DNA of 64,000 bases from the NCBI GenBank assembly GCA_030549335.1, contig CM060187.1, positions 58,486,203 to 58,550,202 of the forward strand, written 5' to 3'. The notes beneath the pieces were generated by a model, which did no database searches, was not told the origin of the DNA, and saw nothing but the letters and a program-made list of their open reading frames with translations. How positions within the stretch are numbered: the stretch's first letter is position 1; every line of letters starts with the position of its first letter. Shown piece after piece: positions 11,979-23,431 of this stretch. Made by a program: the position numbers and the translations under genes. The DNA is from Pontederia crassipes (taxonomy: Eukaryota; Streptophyta; Magnoliopsida; Commelinales; Pontederiaceae).

Positions 11979-12861
11979 ATGGCTCCGCTAAGAGTTCAGA
12001 AGATGAGAGGGGTGAGCTTCTCCTGCGCATCTCCTTCTTCTGCAGCAATCTGCAAAAGCATAGAACGTAGATCTGTCCTTCAGCCTCTAACGCTAAGAGC
12101 CATTAATGATCTTAGCGCACCTCCTGTCCATCTCAGAGACCCCCAGAAAACAAAATCGAGGGCATGCAACTCCAAGCTTGATATCCATAACCAAATCGAT
12201 ACCAGACAAGGCTCAGATAAACAATCTTCTCGCCTCGTGGGTAGCCCTGTTGATTCCTCTCGGTACCTCCTGCACTCGTCCAGGTTCAAAGTGAACGATA
12301 AGACCGGAGGATTTTTCGATTTCTTTCATGTTCCTGAGCCGCTTTCTCCTCTACTACCTGTTCAACGTGCTAAGCCTCAACGTATCGGAAGCGATGAACC
12401 GGCTGTTCTGAGACCGTCTTCTTCTACCAGAGGACAGGAAGACCAGGTACATGCTCCAATACATCTATCTATCTATGCTCTTCAGTTCTTGATTTTTACT
12501 TCAATAATGTTCTGGAAGTAACGTCTGATTTCATCCATGTCCAGACTGTGGAGCTGAGAGTATCCCTGCATTGCAAGGGCTGCGAAGGGAAGGTGAGGAA
12601 GCACATCTCCAAGATGCAAGGTGACAGTTCTCTAGTATTCTGATCATTTTGTTTTTTTAGCGCAGAAGAATGTCACACACTGTTTTGGTGTTTTCTAACC
12701 AAGTTGATGTAGCAGGGGTGTGATCCTTCAGCATAGACTTGCCGAAGAAGAAGGTGACAGTGATCGGAGACGTCACGCCTTTAGGAGTGCTCAACAGCGT
12801 CTCCAAGGTGAAGAACGCGCAGTTCTGGTCGTCGCCCCCGCGCTACTCGGCATCGTTCTAA
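11979..12861 (+). pseudogene. NaKR/HIPP-like heavy-metal-associated protein with in-frame stop
   Basis: The exons are 11979-12446, 12545-12620 and 12716-12861. The Ser/Pro-rich N-terminus includes SSRYLLHSSRF, typical of sodium-potassium-root-defective (NaKR) proteins. Exon 2 begins the HMA fold (VELRVSLHCKGCEGKVRKH, metal-binding CxxC). Exon 3 completes it (SFSIDLPKKKVTVIGDVTP) and ends YSASF plus TAA. Family members bind metal ions, and NaKR1 acts in phloem. With the natural acceptor at 12715, the third codon of exon 3 (12721-12723) is TGA where relatives have Thr or Ser. A downstream acceptor after 12736 would keep frame but delete about seven residues of a beta strand. It is a recent nonsense allele, an alternatively spliced gene or a sequencing error; everything else is intact. 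Confidence 0.75.
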
Positions 12862-13029
12862 TTTGAGATGAAGTGTGACAGAAACTTGTTTTGATCACGG
12901 TGTACAAGGCAAACTTTTGTTGTCTTACTACAAGTCTGAAGCCTTCCTACCAAGGAAGAACTTAAAGATGAAAGCCAAATGTACTCATCTATCAAATTAC
13001 CTCACCTCTATCGTTTTGTTAAGTAGTTA

Positions 13030-13683
13030 CGGGGCGTTTCTCTAAAGGTAATCTTATAGATTACTAGGTAATATTATATTAAATTATCTGGACCCACCAC
13101 ACCTTGTTCACTTATGACAAGTAATAGGTAATCTGCATTGTCTAGACAATCCACGTTGCCTATGAAGTGGCAATGCAAATTGCCTATTGAAAGGCAATCT
13201 ACATTATCACTTGAGTTACAATTTTTTAAATTTTACTTTCCACATTTATCCTTTCTAGTTTTATTTAAATAAATTCTAAAACACATTGAATAAATTATAA
13301 TAATTAAATAAAGTATAAAATTAATCAAATAAATACTATAATTATTATGAACATATTATTATCATATTTTAAAATATATTAATTATTTTATAAATTTTAA
13401 TTTTATAGGTGAGAATATATATTTGTGATTTAAGTTTACGAAATTAAAAATAATTTATATATCTAAACATAATTTTTTTGATTAGGTGTATGTTGATAAA
13501 AACTGTATATTAACTCATAAACCTGTATTTTCTTATAAATAATTAATATGAATTGTTAAATAGATTACTTATGCATAGTAAATAAGGTAATGTACATTGC
13601 TGGTAATTTAATAAGTGACAATCTTTCTGAGAAGCAATATATATTGTTAGGTAATGTTGAATGACAATGCAGTAAACACACCC
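13030..13683. mobile_element. PIF/Harbinger (Tourist-like) MITE
   Basis: The element is flanked by TTA (13027-13029 and 13684-13686). The left end reads CGGGGCGTTTCTCTAAAGG, and the right end on the opposite strand reads GGGTGTGTTTACTGCATTG. Both inner flanks contain repeated 'ggtaat/attacc' and 'ggcaat/attgcc' words in inverse orientation. There is no coding capacity. The TTA target duplication and G-rich ends fit PIF/Harbinger MITEs. Confidence 0.7.
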
Positions 13684-13686
13684 TTA

Positions 13687-14940
13687 CTATAAGGATGATA
13701 TTCCTATGTTTGGATACAGGGTGCTCAAAGTTGCTTGGGCACATGCTGAATAATCCAGAAGAAATGTATGTTGCATAACTCGATCATGGAAAGAGAAAAA
13801 AAACATAATCAAAGCTTTTAGCATATGTTCACATATTCAAAATATTTTGCTGGAATTTCGACAACCTGCCTGACCTTCCAATGTCAGTGACCTTATTCCA
13901 TTTGACATACAACCTGAATGTACACAGAGTTCACCAAAAAATATATAAGAAAAAGTTAAGCAATTTGATCAAGCTAGCGCTGCTGTTTGTCATTTGTCTC
14001 GAAATTCGCAATTTATCCTAATAGAAAGCAGTGACGATCTCATATTCTAAAACATTCCTTCCTTTAGGTCCTGTCCTCGGTTTTTTAAAGCAAAAGTTGC
14101 AGCTGTTCCCAGCAGCCACGTCAACCAGGCAGCATTGGAAAAGGGTAATTAGTGAAGCATCTGATCTGTGTTTGAATCCGGAGCAACCTAAAGACCAACA
14201 ACAGCAGGCAGCAAAGTGCATCACCCAAAGCTCACCTATCAGGAACAGCAGTGCACCTCAAAAGGAACAGATAAATATGTGGTAAAAGGAATCAGTTCTT
14301 GGGCTGAGGCGCATGACAGAATCCTTATAGAGTTAGAGAGGACTCCTGGCACCTGTTGTCATGTGGTCATGAGACATATATTCTTTTGACCTCAGCGGTG
14401 TTCCATACATTCTTCGCAACCTTTGCATGTCCCCTGGCTGCAGCTTTGTGCTCATCTTCAAAGGCAGGGGTAAAGTCAGGTGCAGTAAGTCAGGGATTCA
14501 GAGTGACGCATTCATAATTTGTTGCCCTTTTGAATTGGGTCAAATCGAACAAGAAGTTTCATTGTTCACCAATAACTAAATTCTTGATCTGCCCATGACA
14601 AGGATCCCTAGCTTCTTTGTTCTGCCGCTTGCTGCAACAGAGTTAAAACTTAGCACAGTTTTTTTTTTAATCTTAGTTCTTGGATAGTTCTTTGGTAAGA
14701 TCTTTCCAAAAAATTACACCAGAGGATTCCAACTACTCCTTATATGAAGGTTTGTGTGCAGTGAATGTGATTTGTCAGATGCAGAACCATGAAGTGTAAA
14801 ATTTTCAGCACAAAACAATCTGCAACGTAGCAGTTCCTCAACTGCACTCAGATGGGTTTAGGTTGCTACCTAATGCAATATCAAAAGAACAACTCCATGA
14901 CATGTTACAAGCACATTCTGGAGTCACAAAGACAAGTTGT
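13687..14940. other. Intergenic DNA before the dirigent gene
   Basis: Short open frames overlap at 14018-14285 on both strands but match nothing known, and I see no splice context for them. No repeat was recognised. Confidence 0.45.
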
Positions 14941-14945
14941 ACCGC

Positions 14946-14952
14946 TATATAA
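14946..14952 (+). promoter_or_regulatory. TATA box of the dirigent gene
   Basis: TATATAA in the context 'accgctatataagcg' lies 87 bp upstream of the start codon. Transcription would be expected to begin about 30 bp downstream, leaving a leader of about 55 bp. Confidence 0.65.
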
Positions 14953-15032
14953 GCGTAGGATTTCTGCAGAAGCAGAATCAAATCGTTTACTGCATTTCAC
15001 TAACTTCTACCTCCAGCTTGTAGCTCCAATCA

Positions 15033-15947
15033 ATGGCCAAACACCCCGATTCCAGTTCGACAGCATTTGCACCAGCAATGTACTTGGTGTTGTTGTTTGC
15101 CATGACAGAGTGCATCAGCTCATCTCGCATCCTCCTCGATGAGCAACCGATTCCAGCGGCTGCACCGGCAGCCACGGCACCACAGCCTTATCACGCAAAC
15201 CCCGGAGCAACTGATCCGTCAGCTGTTGCCTCTCCCTCTGCACCCTCGCAGGCAAATGCTGCCAGCCCTGCAGCAAACAGTCCACTATCATCAATGGCAC
15301 CAATGTCGCTTATTACCCCTCAGCCTGCTGATCCTGCAACCATCCCTACCATGATGACTCCACCAGAAGTTTCCCCTTCGGTGCAGCAGCCGCTCATTGT
15401 CGGCGGAGCCGCAGGAACTGATCGACCTTTGACATTTTTCATGCACGATGTACTTGGCGCCTCAACGTTACTTCCAGCTCATATCCATGACAATACTAAT
15501 GGTGTCAAACCTGCAAGCACTGGTGCTCCAATGGGCAATGCATTGAGTTATCCTGCGGCAGGAGCAGCTTCGCAGAGTACTCTTCTGTTTGGCACGACCA
15601 CTGCTGCGTTCGACGAGGAGCTTGCTGAAGGGAAGGAGAAGGGCTCCAACGATGTCGGAAGAGCCCAGGGGTTCTTCGTGGTGAGCTCCAAAGATGGAAC
15701 CAGTATGACGCTGATGATGACAACCGCCTTCCATGGAGGCGGCGAAGGTTCCGTGGACACCCTCAGTTTCTTCGGCGTCTACTGCACAACTGTTGCAGAG
15801 TCCAACGTCGCCATAGTTGGAGGCACAGGAAAGTATTTGAACGCCAAAGGATATGCCACCATTCGAGCTGTTCATCCAACTGGGCGGCAGAATGCAGCTG
15901 AGGATGTTGCGGAAACCCTCTTGCAGTTCTCCATCTCTCTCTCCTAA
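15033..15947 (+). CDS. Dirigent protein with Ala/Pro-rich spacer (ESB1/DIR10-like)
   Basis: An intronless gene of 304 codons. Residues about 14-30 (MYLVLLFAMTECISSS) form a secretion signal. Residues about 40-125 are an Ala/Pro/Ser-rich spacer. The dirigent barrel starts at PLTFFMHDVLG and includes LLFGTTTAAFDEELAEG, GRAQGFFVVSSKDGTS and AIVGGTGKYLNAKGYATIR, all landmark segments of the family. The long spacer and the FMHD start place it with the ESB1/DIR10/DIR25 type, known for positioning lignin in Casparian strips. Dirigent proteins steer coupling of monolignol radicals without catalysing oxidation, in the apoplast. The first ATG of the frame precedes the signal peptide and fits the TATA box. 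Confidence 0.93.
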   Translation: MAKHPDSSSTAFAPAMYLVLLFAMTECISSSRILLDEQPIPAAAPAATAPQPYHANPGATDPSAVASPSAPSQANAASPAANSPLSSMAPMSLITPQPADPATIPTMMTPPEVSPSVQQPLIVGGAAGTDRPLTFFMHDVLGASTLLPAHIHDNTNGVKPASTGAPMGNALSYPAAGAASQSTLLFGTTTAAFDEELAEGKEKGSNDVGRAQGFFVVSSKDGTSMTLMMTTAFHGGGEGSVDTLSFFGVYCTTVAESNVAIVGGTGKYLNAKGYATIRAVHPTGRQNAAEDVAETLLQFSISLS

Positions 15948-16387
15948 TTATTAAGAACAGCCATTTCCTGCATGATGTAATTTGAATCCTTGCATGGATC
16001 TCATATTTACATATAACTATGAAGCTATACATTGTTCTAATATAATTAAAATACCTGCATGGCATGATGGTATCATATAATTATCCAAAGACATCATATG
16101 GGAATTGGAAAGGAGGTGCAAAAGAATATATATTTTTCAAGTGTTTGAGATAACTCAAATAATGAGTACAAGGCTGTTTTCACTTAAAAGCATCAATACA
16201 TGAACTTGCCCACAAAACAAAAGAAAAAGCTATGAATGCATAGTTTTTGTCTTTACAACAACAAATGAACTTCCGCTGCAGGAAATGGTAGAAGAATATA
16301 TACCTAACTTAATAATGGAAATTAGCTATATAAAATGAGATGATGGCACATCGTATGATACAAAACTTAGTTTCATGTTTTTGAGAA
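15948..16387. other. Shared 3' flank of converging dirigent and UXS genes
   Basis: About 440 bp separate the two stop codons, which face each other. The region probably contains both 3' UTRs. No other feature was recognised. Confidence 0.5.
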
Positions 16388-19300
16388 TTATTTCAAGTCT
16401 TCCAGGCGTTTTTGGAAGTCGGACACCATTCGTGGTAGCCCTTGGCGCAACGTAATCTTTGGCTCCCAGTTAAGCAGTTCTTTTGCCTTTGTGATATCAG
16501 GTTTTCTCATATGAGGGTCGTCCTCAGTGTTGGGTTTGAACTCTATCGTTGCAGAAGGGTCAATTGTCTCTTTCACAACCTGAAGAAAGTTGACCACATT
16601 TTAGAACAAAACAGAAGGTACAAACAATATATAGTTGTCCTGAGCATACCTCAGCTAACTCCAGCATGGTGAACTCCCCTGGATTCCCCAAATTGAATGG
16701 TCCAATATGTTCACCTTCCATCAGTGCTATCAGTCCATCGACCTGACGGATTTGTGCAGGAAAAGAAAAGAGAAATTTACATTGCAAGAGCACTTTCAGA
16801 GCTAATTGTTTTGGATAATGGAGGTGTAAGACAGTATCAACACATGACAAGTTTCTAAAAGGAATCTTTGATGATTTTACATATGTCATGTCATAAGAAA
16901 AGTACATTTATGTCGAAACCTACGGATGTCCCAAATTATGATAAGTTGATAACTATGCTGAATCACAAGATAAAAATGAGTTATATGAATAAAAGAGATG
17001 CAACATAGAGTGAATGAAAAAAAATATAATGAATGATTGAAACAAATAAAGTTGCAACATAGAGTGAATGAAAAAGATATGAATGACTACAACATAGCAC
17101 GCTGGAAATATTGTTGAGATTGTCCCTTGCAGAAACAATATTTCATACCAAGTCTGAAACATATTGGAAACTTCGGGTTTGCTTGCCATCACCATAAACT
17201 GTCATTGGTTGTTTACGGAGGGCCTGAAAATCATGGAATATGAGTGTTTTATTACATAGTATGATTTTAATGCTTGAAAGCCAGAACAAACCTGCATTAT
17301 ACTGCAAAAAGAAGATACCTGCGCAACAAAATTGCTGACTACACGTCCATCATCTAGACACATGCGAGGGCCATAAGTATTAAATATGCGTGCAATACGG
17401 ACCTGAAATATGGTTGTGATACTTCAGTTCCATTAATATTACTCCAAAGAAATGGAAAGTTGACAAAGAAAACAAATGTTGACAAGAGGAGGCATATGGC
17501 ACTACGAAATCAAGACACCTCATGTGGTACATAGAATTTTAACCAATGAAGGAGCTTAGCATCGACCCAAAAAAAAAGAACAAAAAATGTCAAAGTCAGA
17601 TGGAACTTTCTAGTTGTTTATTCATACAAATTGTAATACACAAGTCAGAATGCACTCATGCAAGAAATCACTATCTTTTTCACTGGATTATGCATGCATT
17701 TTTTTTTTTTGGTGAAAAAAGAAGGCATAACTCATGTAATACACAACTCCGCCTATGTTTTATAGCCGGTCCCAAGCCCGGATAAAGGAGGAGGGTTGTG
17801 TTAGGCCCCGACAGTCAGCGTAAAACCCTGTCGAATCTCATGAACATGGATCAACGAAGGCGTCGTATGATCCATGTAGCCGACCCCACCTAGTGGGATA
17901 AGGCTTTGTTGTTGTTGAAAAAAGAAGGCATAACCTTAGTACAGTAATGAATAAAAAGAAGGTTAAAATTCAAAGTGGGGAATCGTGACCCCAATGATGT
18001 CTCCGAAGAAATATTGGCTTATGCATGCATATGATAGGACAGTCAACAGGCTTGGATATCTCCAGTTATTATAACATAATACACTTGAATTTAATCAATT
18101 TCTTTTTCCCCTCAAAGATTCAATACACCAACGTCTCTTTTCCAACTTACTTAGAGCTTACACAAGATTAATTTGACAACATATCATGGCATTCCAAAGA
18201 AGGCAATAGGTTTCGAGGCACCAAAAGCTTTAACTGAATTTACTAGTGACAGGTGTCCAAGCTCATCCGCAATATTACCTAACATCACCAACAGGCAAAG
18301 GGACTTAATAAGAAGTCCCTTTAAAGCATGGCGTTTGGCATTTCACAACTTGAGCTCAAAATATGCCATATCAAATTAAATTTTACAGATCAGAGTCCCT
18401 AAAAAGAAAATCTACGGACCAGAGTCTGTTCTATGATAGTTTTGGAAGATTGTCACACTGGTAGAACCGGAACTGCACAGAGGCAAGAGTTAATGTAACA
18501 CCATAATCACATGTCTTCCCCCAATAGAGCCACAAGGAAAAAGTATTATCAGTAAAAGAGTTATTTATCACTACGTGAATACAAACTACATTTTTGGGGC
18601 CTCAAGAGTATATTTATCCAAAATGGGAATACATATTTTAGCAAAACATAATGAGTTAGAAATGAATAATTTCATGTGTAGTTCAAGGAAACACAATATT
18701 TGGTTTGGTTAATTGTGACGATAAATATAACTACTGTCAGGCCAATTAGTATTCTGAGCCTAGGACCAAGTTACCTCAACATCTGCACCTCGATGGTAAT
18801 CCATGGTCAAAGTTTCTGCAGTTCTTTTTCCTTCATCATAACAACTCCTCACACCTGAGGATGCATACTAAATCTTACAAGAGCTACAATTGAAGGAACT
18901 CAAAACATGGAAGACCAAAGGTGATGAACTACTAACCTATAGGGTTAACATGACCCCAGTAAGTCTCCTTCTGAGGATGCTCGAGTGGGTCACCATAAAC
19001 CTCGCTTGTACTTGTCAAGAGAAACCGAGCTCCAATTCTCTTTGCTAACCCAAGCATGTTCAACGTTCCCATCACATTTGTCTTGTAATAAAATGTTAAG
19101 TTCACAAAGCAATTCTTCCAAACCAAAAACTGTTTCTTATAAAAAAAAAGAGAATTAGATAATTGTCTACGAGGAGCATATATATGCACTCTCGTGTTGC
19201 TCACTCATTAAAAATGTTTTTGTGATCGGAACCTGAGAGGCTGAGACCTTGTGGTCACCAAAGCATCAAAGTAACACTTGATCCACAACTATATTGAAAA

Positions 19301-20539
19301 TGACATCTTTACAAGTAATAAAACAAGTTAAGAAAGGTAGCGGAATCAAGTAGAACAATACCATGACAACGATCTTTTTTTAGGGGGTCATATATTTGTC
19401 TCCTGGCTTCCTTATTTTTACACTTCTATTCACACAATGGTAAAATTCACACTAATTTTATCAATTCGGTTACTTAGGTTTCAAAGAATGTGCCTTCGTC
19501 TATGAACCTTCGTTCAGCACAATCAGTGACATCAGGAATTCATGAAAATAAGTAAGAGGCATACGATATAATTCACTCCAACCCAATAAACAGACACACA
19601 ATATCAGATTCTACCTTGAATAGCTAAGCAGGGACTCTCGCTAAGCAATTTAGAACATCATAGCCTCTGAACTAAAGCTATAAGAGAGCTAACAGAGACT
19701 CAATCTAAAACCAAAAGTTTCGCAACCTGGAATCTCGTCTTGCACTAAATTTTTTTGCACATCTGGGCTCATATAAGAAAAGATAATGTCACAATGGTGA
19801 GTGCAGTAATAAGTCAACGGCTGTCCTACAGATCAAGATTTGAAATCGTATGATTCAGATCAGAAAACACGCAGCCAAAATGAAATGAAGAGAAGGATAT
19901 GATGGTCTTGATGGGATTGAACTTGTAATGCACCGGTGACGCCGGGCACGCCAGATGGTAGATCTGGTCGACCTCCAGCAAGATCGGCTCAACGACGTCG
20001 TGTCGGATGAGCTCGAACCTCGGGTTTCCGAAGTGGTGGACGACGTTGTCCTTCCGGCCGGTGAAGAAGTTGTCGATTACGATCACGCTGTCCCCCCTCT
20101 CGATCAGCTTGTCAACGAGGTGGCTCCCGACGAACCCCGCCCCTCCCGTCACCACGATCCGCTTCGACGGCTTCCTCAGCCCCACCGGCACCCTCCTCCC
20201 GGCCGTCGCCTCAACGCCGGTGCCGTAGGAGGAGATGGTGGAGGGATGGCGGAAGACACGGTGGCGGTGGACGGCGCCGGCGGAGGTCGACGCGGAGGCG
20301 GAGAGGGAGGATGAGTAGAAGGGTTGAAGGAGGAAGAAGGTGGAGGCGATGAGGGCGCCCGCGAGCACGAAGAGGAGGCGCTGCTCTCGGAGGAGGTACC
20401 CGGCGGCGGAGCGGAGGAAGGAGGAGGTGCCGGAGGCAGAGGAGCGGTGGTGATGGTGGGTCGGCTGCTTCGCAGGCTTGGCGGCGTAGGTGGGGATCTG
20501 GGGCTGGTTGATGCTGGGCTGCTTGTAGAGCTGCTTCAT
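16388..20539 (-). CDS. UXS: UDP-glucuronic acid decarboxylase, membrane-anchored type (UXS)
   Basis: Seven exons, 5' to 3': 20539-19901, 19084-18937, 18854-18775, 17402-17319, 17223-17149, 16742-16650 and 16579-16388. Phases agree throughout, giving 436 residues. Converts UDP-glucuronate to UDP-xylose for xylan and other wall polymers. Residues 1-54 are a short cytosolic tail starting MKQLYKQ. Residues about 55-73 are a signal-anchor helix, so this is the type II Golgi form rather than the soluble one. [11 protein letters not shown] (131-141) is the NAD-binding glycine motif. [10 protein letters not shown] and SCYDEGKR carry the catalytic Ser and the YxxxK pair. The first intron (19900-19085) is AT-AC with U12 signals. 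The others are GT-AG. The intron between exons 3 and 4 holds an antisense SINE. Confidence 0.95.
17732..17916 (+). mobile_element. (TTG)-tailed SINE, full-length copy in UXS intron
   Basis: Flanked by GAAAAAAGAAGGCATAAC at 17714-17731 and 17917-17934. The conserved body starts 'actccgcctatg' at about 17747 and ends in (TTG)n; 15 bp at the 5' end are not family sequence. It sits antisense in the third UXS intron. Family features are an inverted pair ACATGGATCA/TGATCCATGT and the terminal hairpin CCCAC-cta-GTGGG just before the tail. Confidence 0.9.
19085..19900 (-). other. U12-type AT-AC intron of UXS
   Basis: In sense orientation the intron starts ATATCCTT, the U12 5' splice-site consensus, directly after codons for KTI. 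It ends with a CTTAAC branch-site match followed within about 12 bp by terminal AC, directly before codons for KTNVMG. The protein joined across it matches the UXS family without a gap. No GT donor near this point could give the family sequence. Confidence 0.93.
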
Positions 20540-22673
20540 CGTGGGCCGCCGGTGGGAGATCAGACGGCGAGGGCTGATACAGCACGGAGATCTCCGGCAG
20601 TTCCGGGCGGAGGGACGCGCTTGCTTCTTCTGCTACTACGTCTCGGTATCGTCGTGCTCGTCCCTCCACTTCCTCTTCGCAGCTTGAGATCGAGAGGAAA
20701 AAAAAAATACACACTTGAAGAAAAGAAGCGTGCCAAATTGACAACTGACTGGTGGATCACACGCTCCGCACGTGCAAAGGTTGGTTGCTTTGAGATTAGG
20801 TCTCTGTCCATTGATTCTTTAATTTATTTGGCTTTTTTTAAAAGTAATAATAATATTGAAGAAATAAATGAAAATATATTAGTTAAAATATGGGATAATT
20901 ATTGAGGTAAAGCAATAGGAAGTAAGTGGAGTAAGGTGAGATGATGATTTAGTACCTTATGCATTACATTACATAAAGATAAAAAGCCAGGTTTAGGTAA
21001 AGTGTCTCCATCGTCAACATCCAAGTTGAATTTATGAAAATGGAAGTTGAACGATTCTACAGTAATTAACAAAGAAATTTGTTTTAGTTGATGACAAAGA
21101 TGTTGCATTAGATGATAAATAAATATAAATAATGTAAATGAAAAAGCATAATATTTAACTTAGGCGCTCTATTATTATAATGATACAATTTATATGTGGT
21201 AATAAGAATACTTTGTGATGTGTATTTTATTCCATCTGCATAACATATATGTTCGATAATATTTTAGATCTTAATTCAATTGTAGACATCTTTTTTGCTC
21301 TCGTACGTTCAAATAATTCTGTGGAAGAATTCCAATTAACAGTGAATTTAATATATTTTTACGTTCTTTTGTATCATTGAAATAAAGGAGAAATATTTTA
21401 TATTAATTCTAATTATCGAATTTAGTCAAGAAACAATTTAACATGGGAAAAAAATAAGTTATACACAATGTACCAAGGATCGTGTATGGAATGCACTCAA
21501 AGAAGTGATAAACTTGACTATTATTATAAAGGAGATTGAAATTGAAGAACATATATTGCCATTAGAAAGGTGTTTCCTACTAATAATCTTTTACCCATTC
21601 GAGTCCATCGTATCTTTCCATTCACTTGCATTAAGTTAATGATAAATTTCAATTATATATTTCGATGTGATGTGAGATTTAAATTATTTTGAACATAGTC
21701 CATCCATATTTGTCACACAAAGTATGTTAATAGAGCGTATCATACTACTCGGTAGAATTAACTTGTCATTTGCATTAGAAACATAAAATAAAAAATAAAA
21801 AAGATGCAAAAATCTTATGGATAAGGATGAAATAGTCTTGAACAGAAGCTTATCTTTTATGGTCCTTATTAGTTGCCTTAGATTTTGAACCCCCAGGCCT
21901 TTGGGCAGACATCAAAATCATCCGACTTGGTCTTTTGTCATTTTTTTTTTCGTTATATTAAGACCTAAACAAAGAAACTTTTCATGTTAGATAAGTTCAT
22001 AAATAAGCAAAAGAAGACGAAAGAATGATCGAATAAAATCGAGTACATGCTATGATTCTATAACTCTCCGAATTACACATTGACTATGAAGAATAACACA
22101 CACACAACGAAATGTTATTATATTTAATGATCGCACTTCTCATGTCAATAATTTCACAACATAGTAAAGTATTAAAAAAATAATTATATCCATAAGATTA
22201 TAATGTCTAAAAATTTTAAGAAAAATTAAAATATAATTATTGTTGATAATTTTAATAATTGTATTAGCATTATCAATGACCTTCTAAATTATAATTAAGC
22301 AATTTTTTTAAAAAAAAATATATACATAAGATATCATCAGTGATCACAGGATTCAATATTTCCCTTCTATTGAAGTCTCATCAACGGTGATGTTCCAGTT
22401 GTTTTCGTTTAGTTTCAGGCTGCCCATTGCAAGTTGTCCCATGCATGCATGCGTTTGTGATGCCTGTTCCTTGATCAGAAACGTGTGACTGCGAAACGAT
22501 CGCAGCAGGTAGGTCATGCAGATTGATCCGCATCCGGACAACTCCCGTACATAAATACGTCCGGTGGTGCCACTTGAATGCTCCAGAAAAGTAGTGCACG
22601 CTGCTCAGTACGAGAGTACCCCCACAAATCCATCACAGTTCCCTGCAAAGAACAGTTCACCGGCGAGAAGATA
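20540..22673. other. UXS upstream region and intergenic DNA
   Basis: The first 200 bp (20540-20740) are GC-rich and are probably the UXS 5' leader and promoter, reading to the left. The long frames there on both strands are products of GC-rich composition. From 20800 the DNA is AT-rich with no gene, RNA or recognised element. Confidence 0.5.
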
Positions 22674-23082
22674 ATGGCCGCTGCTAAGGTCACCTCCGGC
22701 GTATCCAGGCCGCTGTTGTTGGCGGTGGCGGTGCTGCTCACGGTGCTGTCTTGGCATGCTCAGGTGGCGCGGTCTCAGGACTGCGCGGCCCACATCGGGC
22801 AGCTGATGGCCTGCGCGCCGTACCTCGTCCCCGGCGGCGCCGGCACCCCCAGCCAGGAGTGCTGCGGATCTGTGGCCAACATCAACCAGACCTGCGCCTG
22901 CAGTGCGCTCGACATTATCTCTCGCCTGCCGCTCATGTGCCACGTCCCCGCAATCACCTGCAGTAAGTACTATATATATGTTTTTTCGGCTACACAAGTT
23001 CTATATGCATGTGTCGATTGATGCTTAATTGCATCAAGCTTAACTCTCTGCTCGTTTTGGGATGCACGTAACAGGTGCTTGA
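22674..23082 (+). CDS. Lipid transfer protein, eight-cysteine, anther/tapetum-like
   Basis: The exons are 22674-22962 and 23075-23082, and the last coding exon holds only eight bases. The protein is 98 residues. Residues 1-34 form a signal peptide (PLLLAVAVLLTVLSWHAQVARS). The mature part carries the eight-cysteine pattern C-C-CC-CxC-C-C: DCAAHIGQLMAC, ECC, TCAC, MC, TC. Such proteins bind lipids in a hydrophobic cavity and are secreted. Small size and spacing recall tapetum-expressed types such as FIL1/A9, but that is from memory. The ATG in 'gataatggcc' was chosen over an upstream in-frame ATG at 22578 because it directly precedes the signal peptide. The donor is CA|GTAAGT, and the second exon supplies Ser, Ala and TGA. 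Confidence 0.88.
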
Positions 23083-23357
23083 GATGTACGTGACTACGTG
23101 GAGTAGTGCTGCATGCATGCATCGCGAAGGCCTTCGAATAAATGGCGACTAGAGCTATCCATCTTTTGCTGTCCCATCCACTCTCCTCTTTTAGAAACTA
23201 TGTAGTCCTTATAGAAATGCATGTCATGAGCTGGACCTCGTGAATCTGAATGAATCGGTTGTACTTGGTAGTGGAAGTTAAAAAATCAATAAAATATTAG
23301 TTTGTTTATGGTTTTATGAGTTTTTATTTGTGAAAATGTTCTAATGAAGACAACAAT

Positions 23358-23431
23358 GACCGCATAGCGCAGTGGATTAGCGCGTCTGACTTCGGATCAG
23401 AAGGTCGTGGGTTCGACTCCCACTGTGGTCG
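23358..23431 (+). tRNA. tRNA-Arg (anticodon TCG)
   Basis: The acceptor stem GACCGCA pairs with TGTGGTC (one G-T). The D-arm contains 'agcgcagtggattagcgc'. The anticodon arm CTGAC-ttcgga-TCAG has anticodon TCG at 23393-23395. The T-arm is GTGGG-ttcgact-CCCAC, with A and B boxes intact. No intron; the discriminator is G. It is encoded without CCA, as usual in nuclear genes. The 3' end coincides exactly with the start of the tandem repeat array. Confidence 0.95.

Noticed and set aside
19955-20905. Long plus-strand frames with acidic, Gly-rich protein opposite UXS exon 1
   Set aside because: Antisense shadows of GC-rich coding and leader DNA; the UXS frame is unambiguous.
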